Shown here: positions 1-11,405 of the stretch, piece after piece
Layout of the letters: every line of letters starts with the position of its first letter
Position numbering within the stretch: position 1 is the first letter of the stretch
Assembly (NCBI GenBank): GCA_001557505.1
Contig: LSAX01000011.1
Coordinates: 372,001 to 436,000 of the forward strand
DNA length: 64,000 bases
Direction: 5' to 3'
Origin: Reticulascus tulasneorum
Taxonomy: Eukaryota > Ascomycota > Sordariomycetes > Glomerellales > Reticulascaceae
Notes under the pieces: generated by a model
What the model was told of the DNA's origin: nothing
What the model saw: the letters and a program-made list of their open reading frames with translations, nothing else
Database searches by the model: none
Position numbers and translations under genes: made by a program

Positions 1-3000
1 CGCAGTGGTTTTAATCTAATAAAGCTCGCTAGCGCAATGTGCATTATGTAACCAGGGAGGATGGCTATGTCGAGACGTTGGGGATTCCCCAGTTGCGGGA
101 GAAATGTGAATGAGTTAGCCCACACACCAGGAGGTTGAGTTCGAGCTTGGGGCCATATTCTCCCATCCCCAGTGCATGATAGGAACCGGGCCTAGCTCTC
201 ATCTCAAACCCTTTGGACGAAGTAGTCCAAACCGTCCCAACAAACACTTAACACTTAATTAAGCAACCATCTACGCAACCCGCTCCGTCGCGAAGGAGAC
301 ACAAGAGTTGATTACAAACCCATGTTCTCTGCGAGCTTCTCCCACCCCAAAAGGAACCTGCGCACAGACAAATCCTGCCCCCGGATCGAAGACCCGCGTC
401 CCGTAGCTCGGACGTTCGTGACATCGTCTTGCATTTTTTCTGCTCTCACGCCCAAGGAAAAACTGCCCACACACTGGGTCTCGCGAGTGGAGTGCCGGCA
501 TGAGAAGAACCCTTATCACATCTTTGATTTTTTCCTTTACCCTCTTCCAAACGCCCACCATGTGCCACTTTGTCCCGAACATTCTGTGGGTTTGGCAGAG
601 GCAGGGGAGGGTGTGTGTGTGTGAAAGAGAGCGTGTGTGTTTGTAGTGGTGTTGGACGAGTGTTTTGTTCGGTGCGAGGGTGCGGTGCGTGCCGTCTCCC
701 CATCCCATCCTCTTTCGACGTTGAAGATCAGTTCAGATCGCGGCTCGAGGGCCTGGCTCGTGCTTCAGGACAACCTACCTCCCCGGGAGTCTGGAGCCGG
801 CTGTATAAACGAATTCCAAATCCTGCACAGAAGAGCAAAAAGGAGGAACGGCATGGAGGGAGGTGCGAGTCCGAGTTCGAGCTGTCCGTCAGCGGCGAAC
901 TTTGCCTCCATCAGCGCTGATTCATCGGCTGCGGGCATGTAGCTATCCAGGGAATGCGATGCCCTCATCATCAGTCAGACCTCCGCCGCATCGATCGTGG
1001 CCAAGACCCGAAATGCCATTTTCCACATTGCCTGTCGCTTAGGGCAAGCAAGTACCTGTCTACATACGTACTCACCCGTCCATGCACCAAGCAGTTCACA
1101 TGTGAGAAATGACATCAGAAGCCCATCGACCAGCCAGCTGTGTGCGTATATCCCTTGTAATCTCTAGACGCCATGCGATCCGCATAGTTTGTCAGAGTCG
1201 CAGTGTTCAGCATCCAATGCCCTCTGTACGAAAGCCGCATGCCCCCCTCCTGCTGCAGCCAGTATGGCTACCATGATCCCAACTGTATGCCCTTGAATAT
1301 ATTCAAATTACCTCTGGGGTTGTGCACAGCACGCACGTCCGCATTCGGGATTGGCTTCTTTTTCTTTGGATGGAGCGAACGGAGCGGCAATAGGCGCGTC
1401 CCGTGGAGCGAATCACTGGGGGGCGACGGGGGTGGGAGGGGGAATAATTTTGGGGGGGAAAATGAAATTCGACAGGTCTATCTCGAAACGGTAAGCCTGT
1501 CGCGCAAGTCCTTGCAGCCTCCGCATGCGTGAAGATAGAGCAAATTCCAGATACAGATAGGTTCAGCCGATGCGGCAGGCAACGCCAGCAATGGGCCACA
1601 GCACGCAGAGCGTCAATAGTGCCGAAAAGAAAGAAATGAAAATGGGTAAAAAAGCGCCCCCCGTCCCCCCCTCACCCTCCCCCCCCACCACCCATCCATG
1701 CAATACGTTTGACGGAAAACTGCCAGCCTTGACAGAAATCAGTGTGTGCCCCACAGACGCATCTGGGATATGTGTGCCGCTGCGAAGTAGGGACGATGCA
1801 GAAGCAGAAGAGGGGGGGTGGAGGGGGGGCCATATGGCATGGGATTCTGCTCGTGGCAGAAACTTGGCAAAAATGGGGTTCTTTTCTTTTCTCTCTCGCT
1901 GAACAGGCCGGGATCTGGAGATCTTGAGTATCAGGTTCTGCCGTTTCATGCTAAAATTGAGGACGGCATATCCAGAATCCCCATCCCGCCCAAAGAAAGA
2001 TCTGGTTCGGTACAGCAGTCTGTTCACTGGGGTCGGAGATGGCAGATGGTTGGGAAGATGAGAAGAAAGTCGGGTCAAAGAGCCGGATCTAGATGCAAGT
2101 GACTGGGCATGGTGGCCGCCGCATACGGAGCACGATGCAGCACAGTCAGATCAAATCCCATCATGAGTACGTAGGGGGCTTTGGGAGCTAGGTAGCTCCT
2201 TGGACCTCGAGGAACGGACAGTTGGGGATTTGCATCGCTTAGCTCTTTCTAACAGATAAGATAATGTAGATTGACGAGGAACGGGGTTTCTCCTGTTCCC
2301 GGAGAACTGTAGGTACATCCCCAGCATGTGAAAGGTTGGGGAGAACTTCTCAAGGGCGTCTTTGGCCGTCTTCCAACCTCCAAAAAAGACCCCGACAAAC
2401 ATGGAGCTGCTCCTCCATATGGACAAGAAAGATAGCTAGTTCCAAATGCCATTTCCTCCCGCCCATTGATCCTTTTGATCTTCCTGCTTGCCACAATTCC
2501 AAGATGAAATCGGAAGTGGACTGATGAACCAGAATCCAACCAAAAAATATGAACAATCCGAATAACAAGTCTTGGTTGGTAGATGTGAACGTTTTTCTGT
2601 CGCGAACATGGAGACACTCAACCCTATAGACTCCGTCCGATAACACCATCAGCTGCCCCCTCATATCTCAGTTTTTGAAGTAAGAACTCCTAGTCTTCCC
2701 AAAAAGTTGGAACTCAGAAACCTACGCCCCGTTTATGCCTCTTTTTCGTACGCCGTTCGCCGAGTAGCGGAGTTGGTTGTTTCGTCATTGAATGGATTTT
2801 CATGTAAAATGTCGGCATTGTATTCCCTGAAGGCAAAGGCTGAAATCCGGTGCGTCAAGGAATGTCAAGCAATAAGACCTGGCCGGCGGGCCTCGATCTG
2901 CCGTTGCAGAGCCGTGTGATTTGGATAGCATCGGACCAGCTAGGCGCCTCGACATGCGGTATGGTTCGGGACCAGGCTCGCATTGTTGTTTGCGTGTTCG

Positions 3001-3025
3001 CTATCCCATGTTGGGCATGGCAAAC
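1..3025. other. Gene-free stretch at the left edge
   Basis: No reading frame here looks like a real protein; the open frames are short, overlap one another on both strands and match no family I know. It holds a GT-rich microsatellite near 611-642 and several homopolymer runs. The last few hundred bases probably include the 3' UTR of ras2, which ends at 3026 on the minus strand. Nothing else is supported. Confidence 0.6.
611..642. repeat. GT-rich dinucleotide microsatellite
   Basis: An alternating GT run, broken by GAAAGAGAGC, then a second GT run. This is a simple sequence repeat with no coding context. Confidence 0.8.
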
Positions 3026-3819
3026 TCATAATACGACACACTTGGGCTTGTTCCTTCGGTAGCGCGTCTTATCGTCTCTGGGTTGATCGATTTTGCCGTT
3101 GCCCTGGGGCCGCGAGCTTCCTCGCCCCGGCGGAGGCGGCGGCCGCGATGCTGCTTGACGCTGGCGGCGCAGTATTCTCACCACATCGTAAAAGGCTTTC
3201 TCGACGTTTATGCAGTTCTTAGCCGATGCTTCGACGAATTCGCAGCCCAACTCCCGCGCCAACGCATGGCCTTCTTGCGTCGATACCTCTCTCTCGGTGA
3301 CTCTATCGCTCTTGTTGCCCACAAGCATGATAGGCACGGGTAGTTGAGAGGAGGCGGTCGATATAGGGGAGCCAGGGTAGGATGGAGAGGATGCACAGGA
3401 CTCCTTCACCCGTTGGATCTGATGGTGGAACCTCTTGATTCGCGAAAAGGAGGACCGGGAGGAAATGCTGTAGACAAGAACGAAGCCCTCGCCATCCCGA
3501 ATCCATTGGTCTCGTAGCGCTGTGTATTCTTCCTGGCCGGCGGTGTCGAGCACCTCGAGCATGCAGGCTTGGCCGTCTATGACGACTTGCTTTCTATACG
3601 AGTCTTCAATCGTGGGGTCGTACTGTGACGGCGAGAGCTGGTCAGCAACGGCTCGGCGGGCAGCAGGTCGAGGGGAGGGACATGTGCAAAATGGCAGGGT
3701 GGTGGGAAGCTTACGGTTTCCACGAAATGCTGCAGGCATAGCTGGATGGTTAGAGCAGTCTTCCCTACTCCGCCATCGCCCAACACCACCAACTTGTAGA
3801 GAACCATTTTTCCCGCCAT
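3026..3819 (-). CDS. ras2: Ras-2 type small GTPase
   Basis: Two exons, 3819-3715 and 3622-3026, join to a 233-aa protein; the 92-nt intron 3623-3714 (GTAAGC...CAG) is placed exactly by the conserved effector region, [12 protein letters not shown]-loop GDGGVGKT is at residues 14-21, the switch II motif DTAGQEEY at 61-68, and NKSD and SAK guanine-binding motifs follow. A Ser/Pro-rich insert sits between the switch and NKSD regions. The C-terminus has a basic tail and the CAAX box CVVL; leucine last predicts geranylgeranylation, so a membrane location. The N-terminus [17 protein letters not shown] and the wording around switch II match fungal Ras-2/RasB, not Ras-1 or Rsr1/Bud1. In other fungi this GTPase feeds MAPK and cAMP control of hyphal growth and development. 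A GA-rich strand near 4099-4122 (CT-rich on the gene's strand) probably marks its leader. Confidence 0.95.
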
Positions 3820-4233
3820 GATGAGCTGGCCGAATGGTCGTGGCGACCGGAGTTTGGAGCAGCTCGCTTGATAGGAACGATGGTATCAGATGCGGGCAGG
3901 GTTAAGTGCAATGATTCGTCGCGGGTGATAGTGCAGAGTCGGTCGGGACAGGTATGGAGGTGAGGATAGCAGAAGGTGGGAGGTCGGATCTTTTGTTGGA
4001 ATTTGTTAGAGCCCGAGCAAAAGTCGAAGGCCTGGACTTGGGATGTTGGAAAGATGGGCGAGGTGGAGAATGTTGGCGGGTCTAGCTGCTCTGCTTGGGA
4101 GGGAGAGCGAGCGAGCGAGAACTGGGTGTGTTATTAGATAGTAGCGAGAGAGGATGATACCGGGATAAAGGCGGAGCGGAGACCAAAGCCGAGTGTTTGG
4201 AAGGGAGCTAAAAGGCTGGCAACCCTCCACATC

Positions 4234-4318
4234 CAGGTAGGTAGGTCGGTACGTATGTATGTGTGCATGTACTTGGGTAAGTACTCCTGTGTAAGGTAGG
4301 TACCTACCTAGTAGGTTG
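4234..4318. repeat. GTAG/GTAC tetranucleotide-rich cluster
   Basis: Contains repeated GGTAGG/CCTACC and GTACGTATG words, including the palindromic stretch GTAGGTACCTACC near 4295-4310. It belongs to the family of similar intergenic motifs described in the findings. Function unknown. Confidence 0.6.
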
Positions 4319-4397
4319 GTAAATGCAACAACAAAATAAAGCCCCCCCAAGCCAGACGGACAGATAGATATGATGAAGCACACACTGCAAACACTCG

Positions 4398-4423
4398 ACA
4401 CACACACACACAGCACACACACA
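4398..4423. repeat. CA dinucleotide microsatellite
   Basis: Alternating CA run interrupted once by CAG. It lies in the upstream region of ras2. Confidence 0.8.
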
Positions 4424-5877
4424 ATCTCTTTCCAAAAACGCTGCTGCTTCGTTGGCCCGTCGTGTAATTACTGTAATCCGTACGGTAAGGTAGCAATAAG
4501 TATGGTAAAGTAAGGCGGGCAATCGGGCAGGCGGGCAGGCAGGACAGGAAGGATTAGCCCTGTTGCGTTCTTGGTGGTATTGCACAACAAAGCTCCTTTT
4601 CGATCGGTTCCGTCTGGTCTCGTCTCTTCTCTCACTCTCTCCCTACCCTGGTGCGACAGTTTCCAAGACAATGACGATTCAAGTAAGTGAGGTCAAGTAT
4701 AGAGCACCACTACACTGTAAAAGAATGCCAATGATGGCGCAAGAGGGATTCGGAGGAAGCTGGTGGGTTCACAGTGCCCGCACAACCTTGGCGGATGGAT
4801 AGATCGACTTCAGTAGGGCACTTCGCGTGGGACTAGTAGTGGGCAGTAGCAGGAAGAGCACCCACGCCGTCTCTCTAGTTGTATCTTTCGTCCGCGGGTG
4901 GGGAACAGAGACTAAACTTAGGATGATGACTGATGAACGAAGAGGCACGTATGGAGGAAATTAATTTGTGCTCTTCGAAAGAAAAAAAGAAACAAAAAAT
5001 ATTGAGGAAAACGCCGTGTTGGACCTTGCTCGTTCAGATGGTGCCTCTTCTGTGCAGTGCGTGCAGTAAATGGTCTGGTTGCATTGGAAGAGAAGAGGGC
5101 ATATCAATGTTGGGTTAATAAGGTAAGGAAGTACAACCCAGAGTAGGTTGCGCTTGGCGGTTGGTGGTTCCCAGGGGACAGGGCAGGCCCCGGGGAGAAA
5201 ACTGACTCCCCCATGGAAAGTACATAGGTCCCCTGGGGGAATGCCCCATGAAAATGCCACCCGCTAACTAGGTACTATAGGTGCACAGGGCGCCTCAGAC
5301 CACCCGACGCTGATACTTGGAGCGGCGCACTTACCTTGCAAAGTCACTATTTGCCCCATGAATGGTTTGGTGGGAGACAGAGCTTACTACATACGTACTG
5401 ACTTAGTTAGCCCGCGCGGGGCTTGATTATGACGGCCGGTAACTCCCCGGGACCAGAGGCTGCTCCAGGCCCCTTGTCTGCCTGCCTCCCTCTACCATGG
5501 CATGATGGAAGTTGCTCGAAGAAGGGGGGCGGCTTATCCAAAGGGCTGAGTGTGTCTTGCCTTTCTCCTAGCGTCACTGTTGCGACAACTAGGTTAAGTT
5601 GGGCAATTTTTTGTGATAGAGGCTGTACTTGCGAATCCACGGGACGGACGAACAAAACTGGACAGACGGGGTTGAGGATGGGCGTGGAAGCAGAGAGTGT
5701 AGTCTCTACTCAGGGTACGAGCGCCATTGTACTTCCTGAAGGCCCCCTCCCCGCCCAAATGCATTTTTGTCTCTCTGCGTCTCTTTTCTTTTACAGGCGG
5801 CAATGACTGCGTCTCTCTCCCTGCAACTTTTATATTTTTTTTATTGTTTCTTGCGAACCCTGCAGATGACCGTAGAG

Positions 5878-5902
5878 TGTACTACCTACGCAGGGTAGTA
5901 CA
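5878..5902. repeat. Perfect 9-bp inverted repeat with 7-nt loop
   Basis: TGTACTACC, then 7 bases, then GGTAGTACA. The two arms are exact reverse complements. It lies in gene-free DNA and resembles other GTAC-containing palindromes in this window. Confidence 0.75.
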
Positions 5903-8803
5903 TGGCGCTTCTGCACATTAAATAACCCCCCTCTAGACTTCCGAGTCGTGGGATTGACCGCAGTGGGAGGGGAAGGAGTCAAGCTGGGGGGTAGCTTTAC
6001 AGAGGACTTCGTTTTCCACCCCTCCGAAAGAAGGTTATTTTGTTGCTCTCACCCAGATCCAGCCGCTTTGGACAAAGCTCTCCCCCATTTTCCCCTCCCA
6101 CTCACTGCCCTGCCCTGCTGGAAACTCCTCGCTAGCAATCAGTCCAACCCACAATCCGCGCGCCTTAGCTGGGTACCTGCTGGGAAGTGGCGGAACCCGC
6201 CAGCGAACATGTAACTTACCTTGCACTAGCTAATTATCCCTCCTAAGCTTTCCGTACCTCCGTACCTACGGACGTATACCAAAGTAACTAGCTACAAAAC
6301 CTACCCAGGTAGTGAGTGGTTGGTGGGAACAAACGCTGGACCCGCCTGTGCATCTCGCTATCACGGACCCAGTCATGTGCCTATATCCGACGCTGTTTCG
6401 CACAGCGCTCACTGCAGCCGGTTTCTGGCTGACCTCATCAGTCGAATGGACATATCCCAAATGCATTTGCCAAAACTCGGGATATCGCTTCTACACATGC
6501 CACTAGAGTCTATACTCGCTTCTCACGAACGATACGTGCCCAGTCACGAAAGAATGGCGATCGGGGTTGAGAAATCGCAATCTCATGACTCGGACGCTGT
6601 TGACAGCTCCGAATCCAGACCAAACCACCGAAGCCAGCACAAAATATGTAGAGCATGTGCCCATACCCTGTTGATATGCAATCCCCCGCCCCCCGCTGCT
6701 TCTGTTCCAGATCCGACTTTTTGCTGTTCTGCAACCTCGTCGCAGGCCTCCTTTCCAGGATCAATGGATGAATGAATGGAAGACCTACCTGTCGTCGGAT
6801 TTGCTGCCCGCACTCGCCGGTTGTCGAGGAGCTTGGTGGTTGGTGGGTTGGTTGTCGGTCGCTTTCCCACTCTCACCTTCTCCAAGTAATTTCAACCATA
6901 TTGATCCAACAACCAGGACCTCATTTTGCCGCAATCCAGACTCTCTGTCGAACCCCGCCGAGTGGCGCACATGAGAGTTGACGGCCATTACGCCAACCCG
7001 ACGGATCTCCAGGCTCCCGGTGTGAGACTGTAGTAGGAGCCAACTCTCTCCTAGCAGCGTCCCTCCCGGCTGTCCCGACAGCATGGTAAGGATATGTCTC
7101 GGATCCCCAGACTACGACATCTACGCATTCGGGTGAACTATGAAATCGTCGGTAACATGATTACCAAGCCCCATCTGACTCCTCTTTTTCGGCCAACCTA
7201 GAGCGTACTAAGCACATCGGATTTACCAGCAACTTGGGTTCCGCGTGTCCGGATCCGGAACGGTCAAACCGCATTGAACCAAGGTCTGGCCGCCCGGGGT
7301 TGCTCGCCCATGGCCGACCTTGCCCACAAGTAATGCCAATGCCCTTCCCGCAACCGCTACCTGGAGGGAACCAAGTGATCGGGATTTCAGCTCCAAACCG
7401 TCATGCTATTATGGGTCAGGAAGCTAAGAGTAAGGTCCTTGGGATTGCGTCACGAAGGGCTTGGTGCCGGCCATGATTCAGACTCGGCAGCGAGGACTGT
7501 ACGAGGGTTGAAAGCCGCTTGTGTTGGAGGAGCGAGAGTGTATGACGGAGACGCGCGGACCGTCGATGCCGTTATACGTCATTGCTAGCCTCTAAGAGGA
7601 AAAACTTCGTCTCTCTAGTCATTTTCAAACGATACTATGTCGTCTCGTCTCCGACATTCTCATTTGCCTTACTTTCCTCTTGGGTTCGAAGACTTCAAGC
7701 CGTGTGGTCGACTCGTCGCTCGGCGCAGGTTGTCCAAACTCTCTTTCTTAAAACCTAGACAATTTATCTGCAGGTCCCAGGTTGGAGAGCTATTCCAAGA
7801 TATGATCACCATGTAGACTCAAACCGTGTCGGCAGTCATGATTCGCCGTGTGTTGCTAAAGCTGCCGAAGTCTACCGTTCGGCAAGGCCAAGCTCGATCA
7901 TGAGTCAACACAAATCTGGCATAGCCTAACGTGATAAGCTAGCAGTATTTGGTTATCAAATTTATCTTGGCGAACATGCTTCAACTCATGAAACAAGGTG
8001 CTATCGAAGACGTACTGATATGTATTCCCGAAGCTGTCACTCACGGCATGCGTATATAAAGCAGGAGGCGTCCCATTGCAATATGGAACACTCCGGCACA
8101 CCTTGCTGTTGCTCAAAGATAAGACTCAGTGAATGAGTTGCCCATCTACGAGTTTCGGCTACTTTATTCTGCGGCATACTGTACCTGGAGCAGTCCATGC
8201 GACCGTCCCAAATGCGCACCTGATGAGGGCATTCAAAAATGGTCGACTGTCGGTCGAGCTTTTCTTCTGATGCTCAAAAGTACGACTCATAGTATCATCC
8301 AGAAGTGTTCCACCCACCCAACTTATCTCTATCTTATTCCAGAGTGTCTAAGCCGAGCCTTGATAGCCGATTGATTGCAGGTCTCGAGGGATCTCATCCG
8401 CTCAACCAGGTTTCTGAGAATAGGTACTTGGTTTGATGCAGGATACGAGGCTGACGCCATAGCTTAGTTTCTGTACATCTAGCGATACACGTAAATCAAT
8501 GGCTATTACCGGCTCTACGCCAATCTGTTGTAGATGTGCACTGGCCCGGCTTATTCGTAGAATTACATCGACTTGTGGCTAGTTCATAGCCAGTTGCCCG
8601 AAGTAGCAAGTAGAAATGCCGTTTGGATGTTGCAATCGGGACATCTAGTTGCATGCGGTAAGAAGATGAGCACACCCTCTTATAATATTCTTATCAGAGA
8701 CTTAATCCTGTTAATACTGAAGATTGTGGCTAGAAACCATAGATAGCACTCAATCAGTCTGCAACGAGCGGCCTTGGGTATGATCGTGATTGGACATGCA
8801 ACC

Positions 8804-9604
8804 TCAAACCAGATCAAGTCTCCTGGCCAGCTCAACAAACCCACCATCCCCTTCCGGAATCCAAATGTCCACCCAGTCCCTAGCCTTGACATAGCGATCT
8901 TCTTCCTCCTTCCAGTCCTCCTCTTGCTTCCTCCCGACGTAGATCGTCCTCATCCCACATCCCCGAGCCGCCTGCAGGTCTCCCAAGTGAGCGGCAACCA
9001 TAGCCACCTGCCCCGGCTCCAGACCAAGCTCTTTGATAGCCCCGAGGTAAACCGCGGGGTTGGACTTGTACGCTTTGAAGTCTGCCGACGAGATGAACTT
9101 CCGGAAACCTAGATTGCCGTTCCTATCCAGGTCTCTCAGGAGCTCCGGGTTTCCGTTTGAGAGCGTCGAGGTAACAAGCTCCTTCCCCAGGAGATGGATA
9201 CCCTTGGAGGAATCATCCCAGGGGCGGAGGCGATGCCATACAAGACTAAGGTCCTTGATTTCATCAGCGTCGTAAACGCCGTTCAGCTGCCACTTGTCAA
9301 GAAGCTCGATCAGGGAGTCGTGGTGGTGCTGATCGATGCTTTTGAATGTCGAGACGCCGGGTACGAAGCCTCTACAGAAGACTTTGTAAGTGTCCCGCCA
9401 CTCCTGGGCAAACTTGGCCCAGTCATCCCTCGTGAGCTGCCTCAGCGCAACCTGAGCCTCTTCTGGGGCAGCGCCGAGCTTCGCCGTCGCTCCGCTCGCG
9501 AGTTCGTCAACCACCGACGATCTCCAGTCCACAACAGTGCCAAAGACGTCGAAAGTCAGGGCCTTCACCTGCGCCTTGACCGACTCAACGCCAGTGGAAG
9601 CCAT
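8804..9604 (-). CDS. HAD superfamily hydrolase, type II 2-haloacid dehalogenase-like
   Basis: Single-exon gene for 266 aa, a usual length for this family. Motif I is FDVFGTVVDW with the predicted nucleophile Asp19. STLSNGN is motif II, FKAYKSNPAVY carries the motif III lysine, and MVAAHLGDLQAA is motif IV in the form typical of type II haloacid dehalogenases. Family members hydrolyse C-halogen bonds of short 2-haloacids through an aspartyl-ester intermediate; many fungal copies have no proven substrate and may act on other small phosphorylated or halogenated acids. There is no signal peptide, so it is probably cytosolic. The start ATG has A at -3. It is divergent from the membrane protein gene at 9968, with 363 bp between start codons. 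Confidence 0.9.
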   Translation of the reverse strand: MASTGVESVKAQVKALTFDVFGTVVDWRSSVVDELASGATAKLGAAPEEAQVALRQLTRDDWAKFAQEWRDTYKVFCRGFVPGVSTFKSIDQHHHDSLIELLDKWQLNGVYDADEIKDLSLVWHRLRPWDDSSKGIHLLGKELVTSTLSNGNPELLRDLDRNGNLGFRKFISSADFKAYKSNPAVYLGAIKELGLEPGQVAMVAAHLGDLQAARGCGMRTIYVGRKQEEDWKEEEDRYVKARDWVDIWIPEGDGGFVELARRLDLV

Positions 9605-9967
9605 TCTTTTGAATCCTTGTACGGCGGGCCCTCGAATTCTACACTAAGTATGTTTGTTGTTGTTGAGTATGCGGCTGACTCATCCGTATTCGGACTACCA
9701 CCACGGCATCCTGTTGCCGAACCAGATCCGGTGGGGATGAATTACGTCAATTTTAAAGGTCCGCCAGTCTTCCGACACGACCAAGGTCGTCATCATCATT
9801 GCTATTGTAACAAAATTTTCTGCTGGTCAGTTGAAAGAAAATTTCCATTTGTATTGGGCAATGCGTCGATAACTCCATTCTTTTGAGAAGCTCATTTCTT
9901 GTGTGGTTGAATCATGTCTCAAGACTAGCCTCGCATCTTTAGCATCAAAACAACAGACTGAACAGCC
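9605..9967. promoter_or_regulatory. Shared divergent promoter region
   Basis: 363 bp between the start codons of the HAD-like gene (minus) and the membrane protein gene (plus). It must hold both leaders and promoters. No clear TATA box or known factor site stood out. Confidence 0.6.
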
Positions 9968-11405
9968 ATGAGAGAAGCAAGAGACCACTTCGTGGGCCAC
10001 CACTATTCAGCGCCACATGTGTCCGGACCTGTCAAGTTTCTCAATCCTACGTCGAGGCTCGTTCCAATTGATCGGCCGGCTGGACAGCAAACCGAGGGCA
10101 GCGCGGCTGCTCCCGAAGCAGCTCAGGAACCGCACCATGTGTACCATGTCTGGCGAAGCAGGGACAACAGGAAAGGCCGCCATTCGGTCATTATATCTCC
10201 TGAGAGTGGGAGGGATGGGAAGGTTACAGCTCCCCGGCCGACAAACACAATCGGGGAGACGCTTCGAGGGATCTGGAAGATGGTTGTGAGATACCCAATA
10301 TGGGATGTCTCATACGATGTTGCCGTGATATTTACTTTGGGTAGGATCAGACAGTGCCAAGCAACAGCGGGAGTTACGCGATATCACATTTTCTAACTTT
10401 ATTATAGGTTCGGTGGTTTGGTGTTTCAATGGGTTCTTCGTCTGGCTCCCCCTGGCCGCGCCCTCAACGGAGTTCGAAGGTGAGGTGACCAACGGAGGGG
10501 GGATCACTGGCTTCATAGGAGCCACCATTTTCGAGTTCGGCTCCGTCCTGCTCATGCTCGAGGCCGTCAACGAGAACACGTCCGACTGCTTTGGTTGGGC
10601 CCTGGAGGCGGCATTGAGTAATGGTGCGCTGGACCTTCGGCGGGAACGTACAGCATGTCAGCACTCTCATCAGGAAAGGGGCTCGTTTCTCGGACGTAAA
10701 GTAGCAGACGAGTTGTCCAAGGTTAACGAGGCGAAGGACAAGTCTTCCCGAAATAGCCGGAAATGGTCGTGGTGGCCAAGTTTCTACGAGCTGAAGACTC
10801 ACTACATTCGGGATATCGGCTTCCTCGCTTGCTTGTCGCAGATGATAGGCGCAACCGTCTTTTGGATAGCTGGATTCACGGGCCTTCCTCATATCAACGA
10901 TGTGCTGTCGGTACCAGCTCTCAATGGTATATACTGGCTCCCCCAGGTAGGTCGAACCATGTGCGGCACAGGGTATAGCGGAGCACATGCTAACAGTGGG
11001 TAGACCGTGGGAGGAACTGGCTTTATTGTATCCAGCCTCCTCTTCATGCTGGAGGTTCAGGACAAGTGGTACAAACCGAATCTGACAAGCCTCGGCTGGC
11101 ATATTGGCTTCTGGAACTTCATAGGGGCTCTCGGGTTCACACTCTGCGGCGCTCTTGGGTTCGCAATGAATCAGCCCGGGGTGGAATATGCTCTGACTCT
11201 GTCCACGTTCATCGGGTCATGGGCCTTCTTGGTACGTTGAAAACCTCGGTGTGATCACCCGCAGTCGGGACACTTTGCTAAATCACATCATCACATGCAG
11301 ATCGGGTCACTTATCCAATGGTTCGAGAGCTTGAACAAGTATCCCATAAGCGTCGATAAAAGTGTATCTGAGTTGTCTAAAGATCAACAGATCCAGGGCC
11401 CATAG
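9968..11405 (+). CDS. Fungal integral membrane protein, six predicted spans
   Basis: Four exons, 9968-10340, 10408-10946, 11004-11231 and 11301-11405, give 414 aa. The three introns (67, 57 and 69 nt) have GT...AG ends, with CTAAC branch sites visible in the first two, and every junction keeps frame. Residues 1-105 are soluble and polar. Hydrophobic spans lie near 110-140, 152-176, 259-280, 300-322, 335-358 and 364-388. The loop between spans 2 and 3 is long and charged. Similar proteins occur across Pezizomycotina as uncharacterised integral membrane proteins; I know of no assigned substrate. The head-to-head position beside the HAD-like gene allows co-expression, but this is inference only. 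Confidence 0.85.

Larger units (their letters stand above)
3820..8803. other. Long gene-poor stretch upstream of ras2
   Basis: The first kilobase is probably the promoter and leader of ras2. Beyond that I find no frame with protein-like composition on either strand. Features seen are a CA microsatellite (4398-4423), GTAC/GGTAGG-rich palindromic clusters (4234-4318, 5878-5902, 6250-6310) and, from about 7.6 kb to 8.8 kb, a stretch that looks visibly richer in A+T. No recognisable transposon ORF or terminal repeat was found. Confidence 0.5.

Noticed and set aside
3026..3819. Naming this GTPase Rsr1/Bud1 (Krev-1)
   Set aside because: GDGGVGK with the [14 protein letters not shown] start and the effector/switch text fit fungal Ras-2 better than Rsr1, which has GAGGVGK.
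4921..4940. ATGATGA and CTGA words resembling a C/D box snoRNA
   Set aside because: Boxes lie too close together and no terminal stem is seen.
9194..9886. 230-codon frame opposite the HAD-like gene
   Set aside because: It is the antisense shadow of a gene with intact catalytic motifs.
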